Origin: JBBSGC01 sp038254525
GTDB taxonomy: Bacteria; Actinomycetota; Actinomycetes; Propionibacteriales; Nocardioidaceae
Direction: 5' to 3'
Assembly (NCBI GenBank): GCA_038254525.1
Contig: JBBSGC010000061.1
Coordinates: forward strand, 1 to 11,568
DNA: 11,568 nt
Both the position numbers and the translations under genes were made by a program. How positions within the stretch are numbered: the first letter of the stretch is position 1; each line of letters opens with the position of its first letter. Shown here in pieces: positions 1 to 5,313 of the stretch. The notes under the pieces were generated by a model. The model was not told where the DNA came from. It ran no database searches and was given only the letters and a program-made list of their open reading frames with translations.

Positions 1-1413
1 CTCCTCTACACCCATCGCGACCAGCTCACCCGCCAGGGCGTGCTGGTGATCGGGCCCAACGACTCGTTCCTGCGCTACATCGCCGACGTGTTGCCGGCGC
101 TCGGTGAGATCGATGCCCGCCACCTCACGGTCGAGGCCCTCACCGCCGGTGTGCAAGTGCGCGCGGAAGAGCCGGGCGAGGTGGCGCGGCTCAAGGGTGA
201 CGTCCGGATGGCCACGGTCCTCGAGCGTGCCCTGTGGGGACAGCTGCGAGCGCCCACCGAGGCGCTGGTCGTGCCGCGCGGCGCCCGTCGGTGGCGGATT
301 CCGGCGTACGAGGTGGAGGAGCTGGTCGCCGGGCTGCGACAGCGCGGCGTCCGCTACGGGGCGGGACGGGTCATGCTGGCCCAGCGGCTCGCGCACGCGA
401 TCCTGGTCAAGATGGAGCTGTCCGGCGACTCCCCCGACGACCGCGTGCAGGATGCGGTGGCCAGGTCGCGGCCGGTTCGCGCCTTCGTCGACACGGTGTG
501 GCCGAAGGTCGATCCCGTGCGTCTGGTGTGGCGCCTGCTCGCCGACCCCCGCGTGCTCGCCGACGCCGCGGCCGGCGTGCTCACCAGCGACGAGCGGTCG
601 CTGTTGAGCTGGGTCTCTCCCAGCCGGGCGCCGGGGTCGGCGCGATGGACGCTGGCCGACGCGGTGCTCGTCGACGAGGTCGGCGACCTGGTCGAGCGCA
701 CCGGCAGCGTCGCCCATGTGGTCCTCGACGAGGCGCAGGACCTCTCGCCCATGATGTTGCGGGCCGTCGGGCGCCGCTGCTCGACGGGGTCGATGACCGT
801 CCTGGGCGACCTCGCACAGGCGACCACACCGTGGGCCATCTCGTCGTGGACCCAGGCCCTCGCGCACTTAGGCAAGCCCGAGGCGCACCTCGAGGAGCTC
901 ACGCTCGGCTTCCGGGTGCCGGCCGACGTGATCGAGTACGCGGCCCGGCTGCTGCCCATCACGGCACCTGGCCTCGTTCCACCGACGTCGGTGCGGCGAG
1001 CCTCCGGCGACCTGGTGATCGAGCAGAGCCAGGACCTGACGGCAGCCCTCGTCGCTGCCGTACGCAAGGCAAGCGAACGGGAGGGGTCGGTCGGGCTGAT
1101 CGTTCCGGACGCGATGCTGGACGCCACTGCTGCGGCGCTGCGTGCGGCCGCCATCCGGCACGCAGTCATGGGCGATGCGCATGACATTGAGGCCAGGGTC
1201 GACCTGGTGCCGGCGCGGCTGGCCAAGGGCTTGGAGTTCGACCACGTCGTGCTGGCTGAGCCGTCGCAGATCGCCTCGGCCGAGCACGACGAGGTCACCG
1301 GGCTGCGGCGGCTCTACGTGTGCCTGACTCGTGCGGTCACCTCGTTGAGCATCGCCCACTGCGAGCCACTTCCCGAGCCGTTGCGCGGGCCGGTGCCTGC
1401 CCGGGTCGGTTGA
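1..1413 (+). CDS. helR: HelD/HelR-family RNA polymerase recycling helicase, C-terminal part (5' end outside window)
   Basis: This is the C-terminal 470 residues of a UvrD/Rep-like superfamily 1 ATPase. The frame is open from base 1 and the first visible residues (LLYTHRDQL) are already internal, so the Walker A region lies off the left edge. A GTG at 40 is not a plausible start. Motifs seen in order: LVIGPNDSFLRYI; a long helical insert typical of HelD proteins (VVPRGARRWR, GVRYGAGR, DDRVQDAVARSRPVR); Walker B DEAQD at 727-741; motif III GDLAQAT; motif IV-like TLGFRVPADVIEYA; motif V GLEFDHVVLAEP; motif VI YVCLTRA, with Cys where Ala is usual. Known HelD/HelR proteins use ATP to remove stalled RNA polymerase from DNA, and some actinobacterial HelR proteins protect against rifamycins. 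The insert resembles HelR more than UvrD or PcrA. I cannot separate HelR from HelD firmly without the N-terminus. The HD gene follows after one base. Confidence 0.88.
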   Translation, partial: LLYTHRDQLTRQGVLVIGPNDSFLRYIADVLPALGEIDARHLTVEALTAGVQVRAEEPGEVARLKGDVRMATVLERALWGQLRAPTEALVVPRGARRWRIPAYEVEELVAGLRQRGVRYGAGRVMLAQRLAHAILVKMELSGDSPDDRVQDAVARSRPVRAFVDTVWPKVDPVRLVWRLLADPRVLADAAAGVLTSDERSLLSWVSPSRAPGSARWTLADAVLVDEVGDLVERTGSVAHVVLDEAQDLSPMMLRAVGRRCSTGSMTVLGDLAQATTPWAISSWTQALAHLGKPEAHLEELTLGFRVPADVIEYAARLLPITAPGLVPPTSVRRASGDLVIEQSQDLTAALVAAVRKASEREGSVGLIVPDAMLDATAAALRAAAIRHAVMGDAHDIEARVDLVPARLAKGLEFDHVVLAEPSQIASAEHDEVTGLRRLYVCLTRAVTSLSIAHCEPLPEPLRGPVPARVG

Positions 1414-1414
1414 G

Positions 1415-2026
1415 GTGGCCGACCGGGGTCTCGCCGTGCGCTGGCGCGAGCTACGCCTGCCGGCTGCCCTCGGCGTCGAGCTGGTCGGCCGCCACGCCGA
1501 GCCGCACCGCGCTTACCACGACGCGCGGCACCTGGTCGAGGTGCTGAGCGCGGTCGACTGGATGGCGCAGGAGGCCGACCACCTGGACTCGGTCCGGCTC
1601 GCCGCGTGGTTCCACGACGCCGTCTACGACGTGCACGCGGATGACAACGAGGAGAGCGCCGCGTTGCTCGCGAAGCGACGGCTTGGCCACGCCGGTGTCA
1701 GCTCCACCACGGTGGCCGAGGTCGCGCGGCTCGTGCGGCTCACCGCTGGTCACGACCCGGCGACCGGCGACCGCAACGGAATGGTGCTGAGCGACGCCGA
1801 CTTGGCGATCCTGGGTGCTGACTCCCGGCGCTACCAGCGCTACGCAGATGACGTCAGACGGGAGTACGGACATGTGCCGGATGCGGAGTTCCGGCGGCGC
1901 CGCGCCGCGCTCCTCTCGGGTCTGCTGAGCCGGCCACGGCTCTACCGGACTCCACCGGCGCGGGCCCGATGGGAGTCACCGGCGCGGTCGAACGTGACCG
2001 CTGAGCTGGTCCGGCTCAGCAGCTGA
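1415..2026 (+). CDS. HD-superfamily metal-dependent phosphohydrolase (COG4339-like)
   Basis: A 203-residue protein with an HD-domain signature: YHDARHL (His35, Asp36, His39), WFHDAVYD (His67-Asp68), TAGHD (His113) and SDADLAIL (Asp127/Asp129). These are the expected metal ligands of an HD phosphohydrolase. The pattern fits COG4339, a family of unknown substrate that databases sometimes misname as an NMDA-receptor subunit. No second catalytic domain is seen, and the last ~25 residues are a basic, Pro-rich tail. The chosen GTG start lies one base after the helicase stop, which suggests an operon with translational coupling. A second GTG at 1436, with a GGGG element upstream, is an alternative that would remove 7 residues. 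The pairing suggests a nucleotide-related role beside an RNA polymerase rescue factor, but that is inference; no substrate is evident. Confidence 0.85.
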   Translation: MADRGLAVRWRELRLPAALGVELVGRHAEPHRAYHDARHLVEVLSAVDWMAQEADHLDSVRLAAWFHDAVYDVHADDNEESAALLAKRRLGHAGVSSTTVAEVARLVRLTAGHDPATGDRNGMVLSDADLAILGADSRRYQRYADDVRREYGHVPDAEFRRRRAALLSGLLSRPRLYRTPPARARWESPARSNVTAELVRLSS

Positions 2027-2041
2027 GCGTCTCGACGTCGG

Positions 2042-2064
2042 TGGGCGGCCCTCGGGGCCGCTCA
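2042..2064. terminator. GC-rich hairpin between convergent genes, probable bidirectional terminator
   Basis: A perfect 7-bp stem (GCGGCCC/GGGCCGC) with a 3-base loop TCG spans 2045-2061. A G-U, a G-C and a T-A pair extend it to 10 pairs (2042-2064). It lies in the 35-bp gap between the HD gene and the convergent carboxypeptidase gene, and its right arm includes that gene's stop codon (2062-2064). No T-run follows on either strand, so it is not a canonical intrinsic terminator. U-poor hairpins at convergent gene ends are common in actinomycetes. Confidence 0.55.
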
Positions 2065-3264
2065 ACACAACCCGGGCACGACCGCTCGCAGCGTGCCCGC
2101 GTCGGCGTCGAGGACCGCCTCCACCCCTAGCGGGATGGTGCGGTTGGCCGGGCCGTGACCGACCGGAACGCCGGCGAGCATCGGCACGCCAAGCGGACCC
2201 AGCCGATCCCGAAGGACCGCCCGCACGACCGCCGGGTCCCCGCAGTCGGCCCAGCTGCCCAGCGCGATGCCTCTGACACCGAGGAACCAGCCGGCCCGGA
2301 GCAGGTGGGTGAGCAGCCGGTCGGCGCGGAACGGCTCCTCGCCGACGTCCTCGAGCACGGCGATCGCCCCTTCGGCGGACCTGCTGTGCGGGGTGGCGAG
2401 CTGTGCAGCGAGCAGGGCGACGTTGCCGCCCACCAGCGGACCCGTGGCCCGGCCACCGACCAGCGTCTGCGTCGCGCTGTCTCCGACCAGGTCGAGCGCC
2501 AGCTCCGGCTGCAGCAGTGTCCGACGCAGGTGCTCACGGCTGACTGCGTCGACCGGCCCGCCCAGCGACGTCACGCCCGGTCCGTGCAGGGTGACCAGCC
2601 CCAGCTCGGCGGTGAACGCCTGGTGCAACGCGGTCAGGTCGGAGAAACCGAGCAGCACCTTGGGGCCTGCCGCGGCCAGCGCCGCCCAGTCGAGACCGTC
2701 GATGATGCGCTGCACGCCGTAGCCGCCGCGCGCCATCACCACCGCACGCACCATCGGGTCGGTCCACGCCTGTTCCAGAGCCGCGGCGCGCTCGGCGTCA
2801 GTGCCGGCGAGGTAGGGCAGCTCGGCATGGCGTGCGAGCACCTGGGCCGCCACCGCGACCCGAAGCCCGAACGACTCGAGCACCGACACCCCACGGGCCA
2901 GCCGGTCGGCAGGCACCGGGCCCGCCGGGGCGACCACGGCGACGAGATCTCCCCGCCGCAGGCGCGGTGGCCGGACCAGCCCAGAGCCTGGGAGCCGCCG
3001 CCCGAGCACCTCGCTCTTGCGCCGCCGAAGACCGGCCGCCTGCAGCGCCGTGACGATCTCCCGGGTGCTCACCGGCACCGCGCCGGCTGCCAGCAGCTGG
3101 TCGTACGCCTGCTCCGGCACGTCGTAGTGGTCGCGCTCGAAGCCCCGCACCGGCAGGCCCACCTCGCGGGCGAACGCGTGCAGCTCAGCGATGCTGTGGT
3201 CGCTGACCAGGTGGGACCACAGCCGGCCCCGCGCCGGCCAGAGGGGCGGGTCGACCAGGATCAT
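2062..3264 (-). CDS. DUF4031 domain fused to LD-carboxypeptidase (peptidase family S66)
   Basis: A 400-residue, two-domain protein. Residues ~2-80 match DUF4031 (ILVDPPLWPARGRLWSHL, ELHAFAREVGLPVRGF, HYDVP, GAVPVSTREIV), a small actinobacterial domain of unknown function usually found alone. A basic linker (GLRRRK) leads to an S66 LD-carboxypeptidase domain from ~105 onward: LVAVVAPAGP, ARGGYGVQRIIDGLDW, nucleophile Ser208 in GFSDLTALH, probable catalytic Glu305 in LEDVGEEPFRADR, and His370 in GVPVGHGPANRTIPLG. The family cleaves the L-Lys/DAP-D-Ala bond of murein tetrapeptides during cell-wall recycling, or inactivates microcin C-like peptides (MccF). No signal peptide is seen, which fits a cytoplasmic recycling role. 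The start at 3264 was chosen because DUF4031 proteins begin at this MILVDPP. An upstream ATG at 3333 would add 23 Arg-rich residues that look non-native. Neither start has a strong Shine-Dalgarno sequence. Confidence 0.88.
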   Translation of the reverse strand: MILVDPPLWPARGRLWSHLVSDHSIAELHAFAREVGLPVRGFERDHYDVPEQAYDQLLAAGAVPVSTREIVTALQAAGLRRRKSEVLGRRLPGSGLVRPPRLRRGDLVAVVAPAGPVPADRLARGVSVLESFGLRVAVAAQVLARHAELPYLAGTDAERAAALEQAWTDPMVRAVVMARGGYGVQRIIDGLDWAALAAAGPKVLLGFSDLTALHQAFTAELGLVTLHGPGVTSLGGPVDAVSREHLRRTLLQPELALDLVGDSATQTLVGGRATGPLVGGNVALLAAQLATPHSRSAEGAIAVLEDVGEEPFRADRLLTHLLRAGWFLGVRGIALGSWADCGDPAVVRAVLRDRLGPLGVPMLAGVPVGHGPANRTIPLGVEAVLDADAGTLRAVVPGLC

Positions 3265-3362
3265 CGCGGTCGCCCGCGGTCGCCGGTCTCGGGCGCCGCG
3301 CACGGACCCAGCACGTCGGTCATCGACGGTCATCCTGGCAGCCGGGTGTCACAATCGAGGCG
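3265..3362. promoter_or_regulatory. Divergent intergenic region with 10-bp tandem repeat
   Basis: This 98-bp gap separates the divergent carboxypeptidase and small Cys-knuckle genes, so promoters for both should lie here or just inside the genes. A near-perfect tandem 10-mer (CGTCGGTCAT then CGACGGTCAT, 9 of 10 identical) spans 3314-3333. Within it CGTCG-GTCAT-CGACG (3314-3328) is an inverted repeat. A weak -10-like CACAAT lies at 3350-3355 on the plus strand, and GAGG ends only two bases before the ATG at 3363. No convincing -35 element is visible for either direction. Confidence 0.35.
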
Positions 3363-3740
3363 ATGGCACCCGACCTGACACCCGAACCAGCCGTCGACCG
3401 GCTGCTGGCCGCCCGGGCCCGGACGCTGCACGATCTGGCGGCGCGCGGACTCGCCGACGTCTACGGGGTGTCGATCCTGGAGGAAGCCGTCTCGGCCCGC
3501 CGCTGGTGGGTCGCCCAGTGGGCGGCTGGAGCCGACTTCGTCGACGGGCTGGTCGCCCAGGACGTGCAGGACGCGCTCTTCGACGTCGGCACGCGTTGGC
3601 CGCGCTGCACCGTTTGCGACACCGCCCTGGAGCATTCGCTGACGCTGCAGCCCGACCTGGACCCTGACCCGCGATGGGTGTGTACGGAGTCGGGAACCGT
3701 GGTGGCAGCGCTGGGCAGGCTGGACGACACGCGCCGCTAG
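3363..3740 (+). CDS. Hypothetical protein with C-terminal Cys-rich (zinc-ribbon-like) knuckle
   Basis: A 125-residue protein that I cannot assign to a named family. The N-terminal ~75 residues look helical (AVDRLLAARARTLHDLAARG, EAVSARRWWVAQWAAGADFV). The C-terminal part has Cys82-x2-Cys85, His91 and Cys107 (WPRCTVCD, ALEHSL, DPRWVCTESG), a spacing that suggests a C-C-H-C zinc knuckle. Many actinobacterial proteins of this size end with a similar zinc-ribbon tail. There is no signal peptide or membrane segment, so it is probably cytoplasmic. The ATG at 3363 is preceded by GAGG at a spacing of only two bases, and a CACAAT element just upstream could give a near-leaderless transcript. The gene is divergent from the carboxypeptidase and convergent with the cox operon, so neither links it clearly to a pathway. 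Confidence 0.7.
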   Translation: MAPDLTPEPAVDRLLAARARTLHDLAARGLADVYGVSILEEAVSARRWWVAQWAAGADFVDGLVAQDVQDALFDVGTRWPRCTVCDTALEHSLTLQPDLDPDPRWVCTESGTVVAALGRLDDTRR

Positions 3741-3792
3741 GCATCACTGAACTCCTGCAGTACGCAACCCGGTGGCGACGCGTCGAGGGGCG

Positions 3793-4452
3793 CTATCGAC
3801 GACGGACCAGCCGGCGGACGACTCCCAGGAGCAGCATGACGATGACCAGGGGCGGGCCATAGCGCTTGAGCAGCACGGGCGCGGCTGCACCCAGCAGGTT
3901 CAGCTCCGCACCGCTGGTCGGAGTCGCGGGGGGCGCGGTCACCACCCGCGGCTCGGCAGCCGGCGCCTCAGCGGACCCGGGCTCGGGGGGTGCGAGCGGC
4001 GCCTCCTCGGGCGCTGCGAGCATCGACTCCAGGCAGCTCACGAACTGGCCGAGCAGCTTGTCACTGACGTCCTGCATCACACCGCGCCCGAACTGAGCCG
4101 GCTTGCCGGTGATCGACAGGTCGGTCAACACGTTCACGAGGGTCCCGGAGCCGTCCGCCGAGAGCTGCGCGGTGACGGTGGCAGCAGCCGTGCCGTTGCC
4201 GCGCCGGTCCTTGCCCAACGCCTTGATCACCGCCCGCTGTGCCGACGCGTCGCGCTCCACGAAGGTGCCAGAACCCGAGTACTGCAAGGAGATCGGGCCT
4301 AGCTTGACCTTGCAGGCGCCGGTGAAGTCGTCACCGTCGACCGAGGCGAGCGTCGCGCCGGGAAAACACGGCGCTATGCGTTCCAGGTCGTTGAACGCCG
4401 CCCAGGTCACAGCTACCGACGAGGGCACCGTGAAGCTGTGCTCCAGCTGCAT
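3793..4452 (-). CDS. coxG: CoxG, SRPBCC-family membrane anchor/recruitment protein
   Basis: A 219-residue protein. Residues 1-145 form an SRPBCC/CoxG domain (MQLEHSFTVP, AAFNDLERIAPCFPGATL, FTGACKVKLGPISLQYSG, ITGKPAQFGRGVMQDVS). An Ala/Pro/Glu-rich linker (~147-180) follows. A hydrophobic segment (PLVIVMLLLG, ~200-213) with a basic end (VVRRLVRRR) is a probable C-terminal membrane anchor with a cytoplasmic tail. In Oligotropha, CoxG is needed to bind CO dehydrogenase to the inner membrane, and related proteins pass lipophilic quinone to hydrogenases. Here it probably ties the form II enzyme to the respiratory chain. It is the last gene of the operon, 9 bp after coxM; its GAGG ribosome site overlaps the coxM stop codon. 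The 52 bp beyond its stop hold no clear terminator. Confidence 0.9.
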   Translation of the reverse strand: MQLEHSFTVPSSVAVTWAAFNDLERIAPCFPGATLASVDGDDFTGACKVKLGPISLQYSGSGTFVERDASAQRAVIKALGKDRRGNGTAAATVTAQLSADGSGTLVNVLTDLSITGKPAQFGRGVMQDVSDKLLGQFVSCLESMLAAPEEAPLAPPEPGSAEAPAAEPRVVTAPPATPTSGAELNLLGAAAPVLLKRYGPPLVIVMLLLGVVRRLVRRR

Positions 4453-4461
4453 CAGCGTGCC

Positions 4462-5313
4462 TCAGCCGGCCGCGGCCAGCACCGCACGACGGGTCAGCAC
4501 GGCCGCCAGGTGCCGGCGGTAGTCGGCGTCGCCGTTGGTGTCGCTCGGCGGACTGGTGCCCTCGGCGACGCCGGCGACCGCAGCGCGGACGGCGCCCTCC
4601 TCGACCGGGACGCCGGCGAGCGCGGACTCCACGGCACGCACCCGGAGTGGAACCGATCCCATGTTGGTCAGCGCCACCCGGGCCTCGGCGATGGCTCCGC
4701 CCTCCACGCGTACGGTTGCGGCGACCGCCACGATCGACCACTGCTGGGCCACCCGGGTGAACTTCTCGTAGTGGGCGCCCCAACCGGTGTGCTTGGGGAC
4801 GCGGACCGCGGTGAGGATCTCGTCGTCACCGATCACTGTGGTGAACATGTCGTCGAAGAAGTCCGCCGCCGCCACGGTGCGGGTGCCTCCTGGACCGGTG
4901 ATCATGAACTCGGCCTCCAGCGCGAGCGACGGCGCCGGCATGTCGCCGGCCGGGTCGGCGTGCGCCAGAGCGCCGCCGAAGGTCCCCCGATGCCGCACCT
5001 GTGGGTCGGCGACGGTCTTGGCGGCGGCGGCCAGCAAGGCGGCGTGCGTGGCGACCAGCGGGTCCGAGGCCACCTGCGAGTGCAGGCTCATCGCGCCGAC
5101 CAGCAGCGCGTCGCCGTCGTCACGTATCCCGCGCAGCGCGGCGATCCGGCCGAGGTCGATGAGCACCTCGGGTGCGGCCAGCCGCAGTCGCAGCACCGGC
5201 AGCAGGCTCTGGCCGCCGGCCAGGATCTTCGCGTCGTCACCGGCCTCGCCGAGCAGCCGAAGCGCCTCCTCGACCGTGGTCGGCGCGTGGTAGTCGAATG
5301 CGGCGGGGATCAT
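4462..5313 (-). CDS. coxM: CoxM, FAD-binding medium subunit of form II CO dehydrogenase-like enzyme
   Basis: A 283-residue FAD-binding subunit of the xanthine dehydrogenase superfamily. It carries the two FAD pyrophosphate loops AGGQSLLP (residues 32-39) and RGTFGGALAHADPAGD (~109-124, with the T-x-G-G signature), followed by the CO_deh_flav_C region (VPKHTGWGAHYEKFTRVAQQ onward). It passes electrons from the 2Fe-2S centres of CoxS to the acceptor, probably a quinone. The start is the ATG at 5313, inside the coxL stop (ATGA overlap), with GGAGG at 5320-5324. The same frame stays open upstream to 5442, but those residues are coxL read in another frame. Length is normal for the family. CoxM lies after coxL (S-L-M order), as in form II clusters; form I clusters are M-S-L. 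Confidence 0.95.
   Translation of the reverse strand: MIPAAFDYHAPTTVEEALRLLGEAGDDAKILAGGQSLLPVLRLRLAAPEVLIDLGRIAALRGIRDDGDALLVGAMSLHSQVASDPLVATHAALLAAAAKTVADPQVRHRGTFGGALAHADPAGDMPAPSLALEAEFMITGPGGTRTVAAADFFDDMFTTVIGDDEILTAVRVPKHTGWGAHYEKFTRVAQQWSIVAVAATVRVEGGAIAEARVALTNMGSVPLRVRAVESALAGVPVEEGAVRAAVAGVAEGTSPPSDTNGDADYRRHLAAVLTRRAVLAAAG

Noticed and set aside
3265..3333. N-terminal extension of the carboxypeptidase from an ATG at 3333
   Set aside because: The 23 extra residues are Arg/Asp-rich, resemble nothing in the family, and would fill the divergent promoter region; the DUF4031 domain begins at the ATG at 3264. The case is not closed, as neither start has a good ribosome site.
2155..3378. 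407-residue open frame on the plus strand
   Set aside because: It is antisense to the carboxypeptidase gene, whose active-site motifs are intact; composition (Arg, Gln, His, Pro) is that of a GC-rich shadow.
3776..3785. Perfect palindrome CGACGCGTCG after coxG as a terminator
   Set aside because: It has no loop and no T-run, and a 10-bp self-complementary site is not rare at this GC content; no terminator can be claimed in 3741-3792.
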